A program made the position numbers and the translations under genes. DNA of 64,000 nt from an uncultured Aquimarina sp. (GTDB lineage: Bacteria; Bacteroidota; Bacteroidia; Flavobacteriales; Flavobacteriaceae): positions 1 to 64,000 of the forward strand of contig CANMLU010000003.1 of NCBI GenBank assembly GCA_947498815.1, given 5' to 3'. Below, in pieces: positions 46,314 through 54,154 of this stretch. The notes beneath the pieces were generated by a model. It ran no database searches. It was not told the origin of the DNA and saw only the letters and a list, made by a program, of their open reading frames with translations. The stretch's first letter is position 1. Each line of letters begins with the position of its first letter.

Positions 46314-47171
46314 ATGGCTTGGTTTAAGAGAACACAAAAAGGTATACAGACAGCTACAGAAGACAAAAAGGATGTGCCTAAAGGTCTTTGGTACAAATCT
46401 CCTACGGGAAAAATTGTAGATGCAGAACAACTTGAAAAAAACTTCTATGTTAGCCCGGAAGACGGATACCACGTTAGAATTGGAAGTAAAGAATATTTCG
46501 AAATCTTATTTGACAACAACAAATACAAAGAACTCGACAAAAACCTTACCTCCAAAGACCCTCTTAAATTTGAAGACAAAAAGAAATATGTTGATCGTCT
46601 TAAAGATGCTCAAGAAAAAACAAATCTTAAAGATGCGGTTAGAACTGCAGTAGGAAAATCCAACGGAAATGATTTGGTTATTGCCTGTATGGATTTCTCA
46701 TTTATCGGAGGATCTATGGGTAGCGTTGTAGGTGAAAAAATAGCCAGAGCCGCAGACTATTCCCTGGAACATAAAATTCCATTTATGATCATTTCCAAAT
46801 CAGGTGGGGCTCGAATGATGGAAGCGGCATTATCACTAATGCAATTGGCAAAAACTTCTGCAAAGCTAGCCCAACTTGCAGATGCAGGAATTCCTTATGT
46901 TTCATTATGTACGGATCCGACTACAGGTGGTACGACAGCTTCTTTTGCTATGTTGGGAGACATTAACATCTCTGAACCTGGAGCATTGATAGGATTTGCA
47001 GGGCCTAGAGTTGTTAGAGATACTACAGGTAAAGAACTACCCGAGGGCTTCCAAACTTCAGAATTTGTTTTGGAACACGGATTCCTGGATTTCATTACTC
47101 CAAGACAAGAACTGAAACAAAAAGTAGGACTTTATTTAGATTTAATTCTAAATCGCCCTCTTCCAAATTAA
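46314..47171 (+). CDS. accD: Acetyl-CoA carboxylase carboxyltransferase beta subunit, lacking the Cys4 zinc ribbon
   Basis: A 285-residue AccD, partner of AccA in making malonyl-CoA for fatty-acid synthesis. The crotonase-like core is intact: [89 protein letters not shown]. The N-terminal zinc ribbon region keeps its outline ([32 protein letters not shown]), but the four Cys of E. coli AccD are replaced (residues about 28-31 and 47-50 read KSPT and SPED). The terminator of fbaA precedes it, and its own terminator follows. Confidence 0.95.
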   Translation: MAWFKRTQKGIQTATEDKKDVPKGLWYKSPTGKIVDAEQLEKNFYVSPEDGYHVRIGSKEYFEILFDNNKYKELDKNLTSKDPLKFEDKKKYVDRLKDAQEKTNLKDAVRTAVGKSNGNDLVIACMDFSFIGGSMGSVVGEKIARAADYSLEHKIPFMIISKSGGARMMEAALSLMQLAKTSAKLAQLADAGIPYVSLCTDPTTGGTTASFAMLGDINISEPGALIGFAGPRVVRDTTGKELPEGFQTSEFVLEHGFLDFITPRQELKQKVGLYLDLILNRPLPN

Positions 47172-47191
47172 TACATTTTAGTTTAATATAT

Positions 47192-47224
47192 AAAGCCAGG
47201 TCGTTATATGACCTGGCTTTTTTA
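47192..47224 (+). terminator. Rho-independent terminator after accD
   Basis: A perfect 11-bp stem AAAGCCAGGTC (47192-47202) / GACCTGGCTTT (47210-47220) followed by TTT, 20 bases after the accD stop. Confidence 0.9.
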
Positions 47225-47229
47225 CTATA

Positions 47230-47260
47230 AAAAAGCACCTTAATGCAAAAGATGCTTTTT
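47230..47260 (-). terminator. Terminator of the minus-strand lipoprotein gene
   Basis: On the minus strand AAAAAGCATC pairs with GGTGCTTTTT (one G-U pair) and the T-run ends the hairpin. It starts 20 bases after the lipoprotein stop and stands next to the accD terminator. Confidence 0.75.
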
Positions 47261-47280
47261 CAACTCACTAATCAAAAATC

Positions 47281-48108
47281 CTATAAAAGAATCTCTTGCT
47301 CCTCTCCATCTGCATTAGTAAATACGGCCTTATTATCGCATGTACCCTCTCCATAGTTAAGCGAACCACTAAAATTAGTTCGAACTAATTCAACCACACC
47401 ACTAACCAAAAATCGACAACTAGCCTCGCGACGTAATGGAGTTGTAATTGTTGTACTATGCATGTTTCCGTTTACAAAATTAGTTTCCCAGGCTCCAGTA
47501 ATTAAGAATACATTATCCCCCCAATTACCATTAAAAGAGCCTTCAATCCATTCTCGGGTCTTGGTACCGGTTCTTGAAGCTTCCGTACCATCCACAAATG
47601 TAACCACCAAATCTAAGTTCATTGTATATTGTGGATTACCTCCATCATTCGCTTTCACTCGTGTTATAGTTTTGGCCCCGGCAAACTGAACATCATCAAT
47701 AAAAAAATCTTCAAGATTATAATTGATTACCAGAGACATTGCATCGATATCAGCAACATAAGACATGTTTACTTTTCCTTTTACGATATGCCCTCCTCTT
47801 ACTTCACATCCTTCGGTTCCAAAATCGACGGTTACTTCTTTTGAAGTACTGGTAATTTCAACAGAAATTGTTGCGCAATCTGGTATATGTGGGTGAATAG
47901 GTCCTTTATTTAAACTTTCTTCGGTCTCATAAATTTGCACAAAGGTATCACTCACAATCTCGGTTGCATTATCAACTTTTACTGTTAGTTCTGTTTCTTC
48001 AAGATTTAAAGAACTTAATGATTGTTCTTCAGATTCATCTTTATTACATCCTACCAATAATATGGATAGACAACCAATCAAACTAAATTTTAAAATGCTG
48101 TTTTTCAT
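47281..48108 (-). CDS. Lipoprotein of unknown function
   Basis: A 275-residue lipoprotein: MKNSILKFSLIGCLSILLVGC (lipobox Cys21) followed by NKDESEEQ. The ATG at 48108 is preferred; a TTG or ATG farther upstream adds a Cys-containing stretch before the signal. The mature protein is beta-rich with repeated Val/Thr strands (ISVEITSTSKEVTVDFGTEGCEVRGGHIVKGKVNMSY) and ends DNKAVFTNADGEEQEILL. The pattern VTVDFGTEGCEVRGG..RKGKV is seen in several flavobacterial lipoproteins. Function unknown; likely faces the periplasm or surface. Confidence 0.75.
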   Translation of the reverse strand: MKNSILKFSLIGCLSILLVGCNKDESEEQSLSSLNLEETELTVKVDNATEIVSDTFVQIYETEESLNKGPIHPHIPDCATISVEITSTSKEVTVDFGTEGCEVRGGHIVKGKVNMSYVADIDAMSLVINYNLEDFFIDDVQFAGAKTITRVKANDGGNPQYTMNLDLVVTFVDGTEASRTGTKTREWIEGSFNGNWGDNVFLITGAWETNFVNGNMHSTTITTPLRREASCRFLVSGVVELVRTNFSGSLNYGEGTCDNKAVFTNADGEEQEILL

Positions 48109-48211
48109 AATATCTAATTTTAACGTTACTATCCTAAGACACACAATTTTAAAAATGGTTTAATCCGAAATGATTTTTTTTAATATAAGATGTTTCTAAT
48201 TCAAAAAATAC

Positions 48212-48243
48212 TATATTTGCACGCTGATAGCAAAGAGCTATCA
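48212..48243 (+). promoter_or_regulatory. rpsO promoter element and 5'-end leader hairpin
   Basis: TATATTTG at 48212-48219 is an exact -7 element. Starting about 6 bases later, TGATAGC (48225-48231) pairs perfectly with GCTATCA (48237-48243) around the loop AAAGA. The hairpin would be the first structure in the rpsO mRNA, which makes it a candidate S15 autoregulatory or stability element. Confidence 0.55.
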
Positions 48244-48273
48244 ATACATAAAAATCATTTAAATAATATTGGA

Positions 48274-48543
48274 ATGTATTTAACAAAAGAAATTAAAGAA
48301 GAAATCTTCGCAAAACATGGTAAAGGAAAGAATGACAGTGGTTCTGCAGAAGGTCAAATTGCATTGTTTACTCACAGAATTACGCACTTAACAGAGCATT
48401 TAAAAAAGAATCGTAAAGATTTTAATACAGAGCGCTCTTTGGTAAAGCTGGTAGGTAAACGTAGAGATCTACTTGATTATCTTATCAAGAAAGATATCAT
48501 GAGATATCGTGCAATTGTAAAAGAATTAGGATTAAGAAAATAA
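48274..48543 (+). CDS. rpsO: 30S ribosomal protein S15
   Basis: An 89-residue protein, exactly the usual S15 length when started at ATG 48274 (MYLTKEIKEEIFAKHGKGKND); a longer start at 48190 would lie upstream of the promoter. Family stretch: GSAEGQIALFTHRITHLTEHLKKNRKDFNTERSLVKLVGKRRDLLDYL. It binds 16S rRNA early in 30S assembly. pnp follows 229 bases downstream, as in many bacteria. Confidence 0.97.
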   Translation: MYLTKEIKEEIFAKHGKGKNDSGSAEGQIALFTHRITHLTEHLKKNRKDFNTERSLVKLVGKRRDLLDYLIKKDIMRYRAIVKELGLRK

Positions 48544-48548
48544 TAAAA

Positions 48549-48572
48549 GAGAGGCCGCGCGCCTCTTTTTTT
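48549..48572 (+). terminator. Rho-independent terminator after rpsO
   Basis: Stem AGAGGC (48550-48555) / GCCTCT (48561-48566) with loop CGCGC, then TTTTTTT. Directly after the rpsO stop, so pnp needs its own promoter or read-through. Confidence 0.85.
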
Positions 48573-48630
48573 ATATCATTATATTAAAAAACATTCATGC
48601 CCAAAGGTTTGAATGCATGCCTTAGTTTTT

Positions 48631-48696
48631 CATTGGTCGCGCAATTACTACAACAACAACACAACCTTGTCCGTCCGAGTAAGACGGAAACCAATG
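48631..48696 (+). promoter_or_regulatory. Structured leader of pnp
   Basis: CATTGGT (48631-48637) is the exact complement of ACCAATG (48690-48696). Between them lies a perfect hairpin TCCGTC (48670-48675) / GACGGA (48683-48688) and an unpaired CAA-rich stretch (ACTACAACAACAACACAACC). pnp mRNA is autoregulated through its leader in enterobacteria; a similar role here is inferred. Confidence 0.45.
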
Positions 48697-48772
48697 TTTA
48701 ATGAAATGTATCATGGGATAACTATGTCATAATAGTATGGTTACACAATGATAGGTTCGAATCAAAAAAATT

Positions 48773-50971
48773 ATGATTCCAAAAGTTTATAGAGAGGTCA
48801 TCGACCTCGGTGATGGTAGAGAGATTTCTATCGAAACCGGAAAATTAGCAAAACAGGCCCACGGTTCTGTTGTTGTTCAGTCTGGCAAGTGTATGCTATT
48901 ATGTACGGTTGTTTCCAATTACAAACAAAGTGATGTAGACTTCCTTCCTTTAACAGTAGATTATAGAGAAAAATTTGCTGCCGCTGGGCGTTACCCAGGT
49001 GGTTTTTTCAAAAGAGAAGCTAGACCAAGTGATGGTGAAGTATTAACAATGAGATTGGTAGATCGTGTATTACGTCCACTTTTTCCAAAAGATTATCACG
49101 CAGAAACTCAAGTGATGATTCAATTAATGTCACATGACGAAGATGTGATGCCAGATGCAATGGCTGGATTAGCAGCTTCTGCGGCTATACAATTATCCGA
49201 TTTCCCATTTGAATGTGCTATTTCTGAAGCACGTGTAGGTAGAATAAATGGTGAATTTATCATCAATCCCACGAGAACGCAATTAGAAGAATCAGACATC
49301 GATATGATGATTGGTGCATCTGCTGACTCTGTAATGATGGTTGAAGGTGAAATGAAAGAAATTAGCGAAGAAGAAATGGTGGAAGCCATTAAATTTGCTC
49401 ATGATCATATAAAAATACAATGTGCCGCTCAACTTAAACTAGCTGAAGCCTTCGGAAGAAAAGAGGTTAGAGAATACGAGCCAGAACGAGCAGATGAAGA
49501 TTTAGCAAAGAAAATTCATGACATGGCATACGATAAAGTATATGCTGTGGCAAAAGCCGGGTCTTCTAAAAAAGAAAGAGGAACTGCATTTTCTGAAATT
49601 AAAGAAGAAATAAAAGCCACTTTCTCTGAAGAGGAATTAGAGGATTTTGGTGATTTAATTTCAAAATATTATGCAAAAGCCGAAAAGGCAGCCATTCGTG
49701 ATCTTACCTTAAACGAGGGATTACGTCTTGATGGAAGAAAAACGACAGAGATCCGACCTATTTGGTGTGAGGTAGACTATTTACCTTCGACACATGGATC
49801 GTCTATCTTTACAAGAGGAGAAACACAAGCATTGGCTACAGTAACTCTAGGTACTTCTAGAGAAGCTAATCAAATTGATATGCCTTCTCATGAAGGAGAA
49901 GAAACATTCTATTTACACTATAACTTCCCTCCTTTTTGTACTGGTGAAGCAAGACCTATTCGAGGTACTTCACGTAGAGAAGTAGGACATGGAAACTTAG
50001 CACAACGTGCCTTGAAAGGTATGATTCCGGAAGATTGTCCATACACTGTACGTATCGTATCAGAAGTATTAGAATCCAACGGTTCTTCTTCTATGGCAAC
50101 TGTTTGTTCGGGTACTATGGCATTAATGGATGCCGGTGTACAAATGACAAAACCAGTTTCTGGTATTGCAATGGGATTAATTTCTGATGGTGATTCTGGA
50201 AAGTATGCCGTTTTATCAGATATCCTTGGTGATGAAGATCACTTGGGTGATATGGATTTTAAAGTAACAGGTACTGCGGATGGTATTACTGCATGTCAAA
50301 TGGATATTAAAGTAAAAGGTCTTTCTTATGAGATTTTGGTAAATGCGCTTAAGCAAGCTGCTGATGGTCGCTTACATATTCTTGAAAAACTAACTGACAC
50401 TATAGCTGCACCAAATACAGACGTAAAAGCACATGCTCCAAAAATGGTTACAAGAACCATCCCTGGAGAATACATTGGTGCTTTAATTGGACCTGGAGGA
50501 AAAGTAATCCAAGAATTACAGAAAACCACAGGTACAACTATTGTAATCAATGAAGATCCTGTTACCGAAGAAGGAAACGTAGAAATCTTAGGAACAGATC
50601 AAGAAGGAATTGATGCCGTATTGGCCAAAATCGAGTCTATTACTTTTAAACCTGTTGTTGGAAGTGTCTACGAAGTAAAAGTGATCAAAATGTTAGATTT
50701 TGGTGCTGTAGTAGAATATATAGAAGCTCCCGGTAATGAAGTATTACTCCACGTTTCTGAGTTAGCATGGGAGCGTACAGAGAATGTAAGCGATGTGGTT
50801 AACATGGGCGATGTCTTTGATGTAAAGTATTTTGGAATTGATTCTAGAACACGTAAAGAAAAAGTTTCGAGAAAAGCTTTATTACCAAGACCACCAAGAC
50901 CAGAAGGTGATAAATCAAGAGGTAATAGAGATGACAGAAGACCTCCTCGTAGAGAGAAAAAAGAAGATTAA
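48773..50971 (+). CDS. pnp: Polyribonucleotide nucleotidyltransferase
   Basis: A 732-residue PNPase, the phosphorolytic 3'-5' exonuclease of the RNA degradosome. Two RNase PH domains (about 10-140 and 315-540, with [16 protein letters not shown] and the catalytic [17 protein letters not shown]), a KH domain ([21 protein letters not shown], about 562-620) and an S1 domain ([20 protein letters not shown], about 625-695). It ends with a basic Arg/Pro-rich tail ([21 protein letters not shown]). Own leader upstream and a strong terminator after. Confidence 0.97.
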   Translation: MIPKVYREVIDLGDGREISIETGKLAKQAHGSVVVQSGKCMLLCTVVSNYKQSDVDFLPLTVDYREKFAAAGRYPGGFFKREARPSDGEVLTMRLVDRVLRPLFPKDYHAETQVMIQLMSHDEDVMPDAMAGLAASAAIQLSDFPFECAISEARVGRINGEFIINPTRTQLEESDIDMMIGASADSVMMVEGEMKEISEEEMVEAIKFAHDHIKIQCAAQLKLAEAFGRKEVREYEPERADEDLAKKIHDMAYDKVYAVAKAGSSKKERGTAFSEIKEEIKATFSEEELEDFGDLISKYYAKAEKAAIRDLTLNEGLRLDGRKTTEIRPIWCEVDYLPSTHGSSIFTRGETQALATVTLGTSREANQIDMPSHEGEETFYLHYNFPPFCTGEARPIRGTSRREVGHGNLAQRALKGMIPEDCPYTVRIVSEVLESNGSSSMATVCSGTMALMDAGVQMTKPVSGIAMGLISDGDSGKYAVLSDILGDEDHLGDMDFKVTGTADGITACQMDIKVKGLSYEILVNALKQAADGRLHILEKLTDTIAAPNTDVKAHAPKMVTRTIPGEYIGALIGPGGKVIQELQKTTGTTIVINEDPVTEEGNVEILGTDQEGIDAVLAKIESITFKPVVGSVYEVKVIKMLDFGAVVEYIEAPGNEVLLHVSELAWERTENVSDVVNMGDVFDVKYFGIDSRTRKEKVSRKALLPRPPRPEGDKSRGNRDDRRPPRREKKED

Positions 50972-50991
50972 TTTTCTTTTAAAATAATTCT

Positions 50992-51034
50992 AAAACGCCT
51001 TTCAATAATATTACTATTGAAAGGCGTTTTGTTT
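50992..51034. terminator. Bidirectional terminator after pnp
   Basis: A 16-bp near-perfect stem AAAACGCCTTTCAATA / TATTGAAAGGCGTTTT (50992-51007 and 51015-51030), T-rich on both sides. It separates pnp from the convergent small gene. Confidence 0.9.
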
Positions 51035-51056
51035 TATAGCACCCAAACATAATTCA

Positions 51057-51458
51057 TTAAGAAATCAACCAGGCAAAAAATGCAATTGCGCCTACTCCAA
51101 TATAAACCACAGCAGTCATAGCAACACTCCCAAGAACACTAAATTTCTTTTGTTTAATTTCCCGAATATCAGACCTAGGGATTTCGCTTTTAATATCATT
51201 TGACGAAAGAGTAATTGTTGAGTCTGTAACTTCAGAAATTAATCCTGTTTGGGCTTGTTGATCTTTGGTTATAACCTTATGTATTTTATTAAGTTTGATT
51301 CTCTTTTCCGCCAAGTTTACTGTTCGATATCCAAAACAACTAGTAAAAAAAACACTAACAAATAGTACCGAAACAATTTGATTCACATATTTTTTCTTGG
51401 AAAAGATTTCTTTTACAAAACCTGCAAATTCCAATTTTAGAAGTATTCTCATTTTCAA
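51057..51458 (-). CDS. Small membrane protein of unknown function
   Basis: A 133-residue protein with an internal hydrophobic stretch and Cys (IVSVLFVSVFFTSC, about residues 28-41) that may be a lipobox, and a C-terminal transmembrane helix (about 108-130, VLGSVAMTAVVYIGVGAIAFFAWL). In between, KVITKDQQAQTGLISEVTDSTITLSSNDIKSEIPRSDIREIKQKK resembles small beta-domain 'bacterial SH3-like' membrane proteins of Bacteroidota. Function unknown. The long N-terminal part before the hydrophobic stretch suggests that the true start may be later. Confidence 0.6.
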   Translation of the reverse strand: MKMRILLKLEFAGFVKEIFSKKKYVNQIVSVLFVSVFFTSCFGYRTVNLAEKRIKLNKIHKVITKDQQAQTGLISEVTDSTITLSSNDIKSEIPRSDIREIKQKKFSVLGSVAMTAVVYIGVGAIAFFAWLIS

Positions 51459-51824
51459 AAGTGTATTTGTCTCTTCTAATTTAATTATAAAAATCTGTAT
51501 GTCAGGTAATTAAATAAAAAAACATCTTTTCCAACACTAATAAATATACACAATAATCAGGTTTATCAAATTAATATTTTCAAAATTAAGATTATCTTTT
51601 CTGCGACCTATTTTGAAGTAGTTTTAGTTATTAGATCAATTTACAAAAGCCATTCACCCTATAATACCCAAGGGTCTTTACCCCTATAAAAACGGGCTAT
51701 GCACTATTGTACGACTTCGCAAAAGATTTCATCTTTGTTGTTCTAAAACATAACGTATCCGTAAATACCCTCGACGGAAGCCGAAAAGTCGGATTAGAGT
51801 AGGTTCACTAAAATTTTATTAATT
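51459..51824. other. Intergenic region upstream of the DUF2589 cassette
   Basis: 366 AT-rich bases between divergent genes. A promoter-like pair, TTG (51707-51709) N20 CATCTTTG (51730-51737), one mismatch from consensus, precedes the cassette by about 90 bases. The leader has short possible stems (TCCGT/ACGGA near 51760-51780) that I do not regard as convincing. No ORF. Confidence 0.5.
51707..51737 (+). promoter_or_regulatory. Candidate promoter of the DUF2589 cassette
   Basis: TTG at 51707-51709, a 20-base spacer, and CATCTTTG at 51730-51737, which matches TAnnTTTG except for the first base. It gives an mRNA leader of about 80 nt. Confidence 0.4.
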
Positions 51825-52775
51825 ATGCCAGTATCAAATTATGATCCGGGGCAGGAACTCTCTTCGATTGACTTTAGATCAATGATAGGAGGACCACTTA
51901 CAGCAGTTGTTGAAGCACAAGCACAAGCAGCCCTGTCCACCGTAGATTTTATTAAAGCGGTTGGATTTGAACCCGATACAGAAGATGAAACGACAGGAGA
52001 AATTACACCGGGAGGTCCAATTTATGTACAATTTAAGTACCCAAAACAAGTATCACCATATATACCTCCCAAAAATGGTATTATAGATTCTGCAACATTA
52101 GGAGGAAATGTAACCAATGCTGCAACAATTGATAGTGTAATCATCACCTCATCAGGCGGTAGTAACGGTAATATTGTTGCTACAGTAAATGGAAGTAACG
52201 GAATTGATATCGTAGTACAAAGTGGTGGTGAAGGATATGCCGGTTCGGATACATTTGTTGTAACTTATACATCAAACGCCGAGCCCGGAACTACAGAAAC
52301 TGCAAACGGTACAATTACTATTAGAAACGAAGAAGCCGTTCCTGCAGAATTTGAAGAATTGCAACTTGAAGTGCCAATTCTTACTATGGTACCTATTCCA
52401 TTTTTACGTGTAGAAGAAACCGAAATTGATTTCAATGCGAAGATAAATTCTATGGAATACCGAAGAGTCGGGTCCGAATTTAAAGCGGCGAGTAGTTTTA
52501 ATACTCGAAGTACTACTTCGGGAAGTATTACTGCCGGGACAGGAGGTATTACTTCCTTATTTGCAAAGGCTTCTTCACGTTTCAAGTTTACAAATTCTGT
52601 AAATTTCAAAGTAAGTGCTTCGTACAAAAGATCCAGTAAACAAGGATCCAAGGTAGAGAAATCGTATCAACTTGGAGTTCGCGTAAAAGCTACGCAAGAT
52701 GAAACTCCAGGAGGAATGGAAAAAATTCTCAATATTTTGGAAGATGCTATTGTAGGATTACCCGTAACTGCGTAA
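51825..52775 (+). CDS. DUF2589-like cytoplasmic protein with an inserted repeat-like segment
   Basis: A 316-residue protein with no signal peptide. The ends match what I know of the DUF2589 family: ELSSIDFRSMIGGPLTAVVEAQAQAALSTVDFIKAVGF (about 11-48), and LEVPILTMVPIPFLRVEETEIDFNAKINSMEYR (about 181-213). Residues about 83-170 are an extra Gly/Ser/Asn/Val-rich segment (SATLGGNVTNAATIDSVIIT.., GGEGYAGSDTFVVTYTS) that reads as beta-strands and is absent from the core pattern. Residues about 213-290 are Ser/Thr/Lys-rich strands. Function unknown. First of three tightly spaced genes with gaps of 11 and 14 bases. Confidence 0.75.
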   Translation: MPVSNYDPGQELSSIDFRSMIGGPLTAVVEAQAQAALSTVDFIKAVGFEPDTEDETTGEITPGGPIYVQFKYPKQVSPYIPPKNGIIDSATLGGNVTNAATIDSVIITSSGGSNGNIVATVNGSNGIDIVVQSGGEGYAGSDTFVVTYTSNAEPGTTETANGTITIRNEEAVPAEFEELQLEVPILTMVPIPFLRVEETEIDFNAKINSMEYRRVGSEFKAASSFNTRSTTSGSITAGTGGITSLFAKASSRFKFTNSVNFKVSASYKRSSKQGSKVEKSYQLGVRVKATQDETPGGMEKILNILEDAIVGLPVTA

Positions 52776-52786
52776 ACATACAGATT

Positions 52787-53482
52787 ATGCCATTACTTAA
52801 AGACTATTTAGGATCCTTGGTATCAGGGATCAACCAAGCAAGAGCGATGGCGGACATTGAGTCCGCCAAAATCGCCGAACTCTACGCATCTAATCAAATT
52901 CTGAAAAATTTTTCAGTCCCTAGATTTAGAGCGCAAGATATTGAACTCACTATTCCTATCGCTATTGATCAACTAGATGAGCAAGAACCTGTGGATTATC
53001 AACCTATAGATAACACCCGCTTTAACTCACGGGCCTACCATACAATAAAAGATCAGCTTAAAACCACAAGAATAGATCGAAAAAAATCTGATCAATTACG
53101 TAAAGAAATAGCCAAGGCGACTCAAGTATTAGAAACCAATCTCAAAGCAAAAGAAGATAAGACTATTTCGTTACAAAATTATAGTGACCGCCTTTCCAAA
53201 AATGCAATTAAAATTGTGCAATTAGCAAGTGATCAACCTATAGAAGAGATCACTCATAAATTACAAAAATCTTTGCGTGAAGAATTAAATGACGAAATTC
53301 AAGAGCCCGTAAGAAGTATCGATCCTGATAAAACCAAAATTGTGGTAGAATCTGGTAAATTAAAGGACTACAGCCCGCAATCGATTACACATATTAAAAT
53401 AAAACTTATTGAAGAAGGCATGGAATGGCAATCAATTGAAAAAGAAGATGGAAGTACAGACCAAAGACTTCTTCCTGAATAA
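52787..53482 (+). CDS. DUF2589-cassette second protein, unknown function
   Basis: A 231-residue soluble protein. The N-terminal 55 residues echo the DUF2589 start: YLGSLVSGINQARAMADIESAKIAELYASNQILKNFSVPRFRAQDIELTIPIAIDQ. Then comes a charged helical part (about 80-160, TRIDRKKSDQLRKEIAKATQVLETNLKAKEDK), then a short C-terminal region (VVESGKLKDYSPQSITHIKIKLIEEGMEWQS). A structural or scaffold partner of the first gene is inferred from gene order (11-base gap) and the shared N-terminal pattern. No catalytic motif is visible. Confidence 0.7.
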   Translation: MPLLKDYLGSLVSGINQARAMADIESAKIAELYASNQILKNFSVPRFRAQDIELTIPIAIDQLDEQEPVDYQPIDNTRFNSRAYHTIKDQLKTTRIDRKKSDQLRKEIAKATQVLETNLKAKEDKTISLQNYSDRLSKNAIKIVQLASDQPIEEITHKLQKSLREELNDEIQEPVRSIDPDKTKIVVESGKLKDYSPQSITHIKIKLIEEGMEWQSIEKEDGSTDQRLLPE

Positions 53483-53496
53483 AATATTGTTTAAAG

Positions 53497-54048
53497 ATGC
53501 AAAAGTCTAGTATTACCATCGTAAATAATTTAAAAAAATTATTACTTAAAACACCAGAATTGACCAATGCTTTTCAGGAAAAAAGACATACCGCTCTTTC
53601 TGCATTAGACACTTGGTTAAAACATCTGGAGCAAGAACTTAAAAAGTTTAATTACGCACAATGTGCAGAAATTGCAGGATTACGAAGCCAACTCATAGAA
53701 ATTAAATATGATCCAGATCAAAATAGATTACATCGTAAAAAGAAACTATTATCCAAAGGTAGTAGTGTAATCTACCCTGCACAATCTGTAATACAGGAAG
53801 TTATTCATCCATTAGAGGAAAAAATTGGCCAAGCAAGACAATTGATGCAACAAGTAATTACTGTTGCATTACAAGCAAAAATCATAAAAAGACCTACCTC
53901 TACTGCAGAAAGTCTCGGATTTGTACAAAGCACATGGCTTCAATTAAAAGGTCATACACAACTTAGTGCAGGTTTACAAAATATAACAAGTCTGGTTGGT
54001 TCTTCTGATGGCATGCGATTGCTGGCAGAGGAAATTTATTTTGAATAA
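53497..54048 (+). CDS. DUF2589-cassette third protein, unknown helical protein
   Basis: A 183-residue, almost wholly helical protein without signal peptide: NNLKKLLLKTPELTNAFQEKRHTALSALDTWLKHLEQELKKF, a basic middle (RLHRKKKLLSKGSSVIYPAQSVIQEVIHPLEEKIGQARQLMQQV), and a C-terminal ESLGFVQSTWLQLKGHTQLSAGLQNITSLVG. Not recognised. It starts 14 bases after the second gene, which makes a three-gene transcript likely; after it, a 106-base gap holds an unrelated promoter-like motif. Confidence 0.65.
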   Translation: MQKSSITIVNNLKKLLLKTPELTNAFQEKRHTALSALDTWLKHLEQELKKFNYAQCAEIAGLRSQLIEIKYDPDQNRLHRKKKLLSKGSSVIYPAQSVIQEVIHPLEEKIGQARQLMQQVITVALQAKIIKRPTSTAESLGFVQSTWLQLKGHTQLSAGLQNITSLVGSSDGMRLLAEEIYFE

Positions 54049-54106
54049 CACATTAATCAATTACTAAAAAACAAATCTACTCTTTTACTTTTGTTTCTGA
54101 GGTAAC

Positions 54107-54132
54107 GCAACCTTTTAGAGGTCATCAGTCTA
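54107..54132 (+). promoter_or_regulatory. Candidate ECF-sigma promoter (GCAACC-N14-AGTCTA)
   Basis: GCAACC at 54107-54112 and AGTCTA at 54127-54132 with a 14-base spacer, 22 bases before the lipoprotein ATG. The same two hexamers at the same spacing precede the ECF sigma gene (55301-55326), and this kind of GCAACC-type -35 region is what ECF factors often use. The -10-like part differs from TAnnTTTG. Confidence 0.6.
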
Positions 54133-54154
54133 TTCAACAAACCCTATAAACAAA

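Noticed and set aside
48190-48273. 28-residue extension of S15 from an upstream ATG
   Set aside because: It would start before the -7 element at 48212-48219, and S15 is regularly 89 residues.
51459-51824. tRNA or small RNA gene ahead of the DUF2589 cassette
   Set aside because: No cloverleaf, no CCA-end or T-loop (GGTTCGAATC-like) pattern with matching stems was found.
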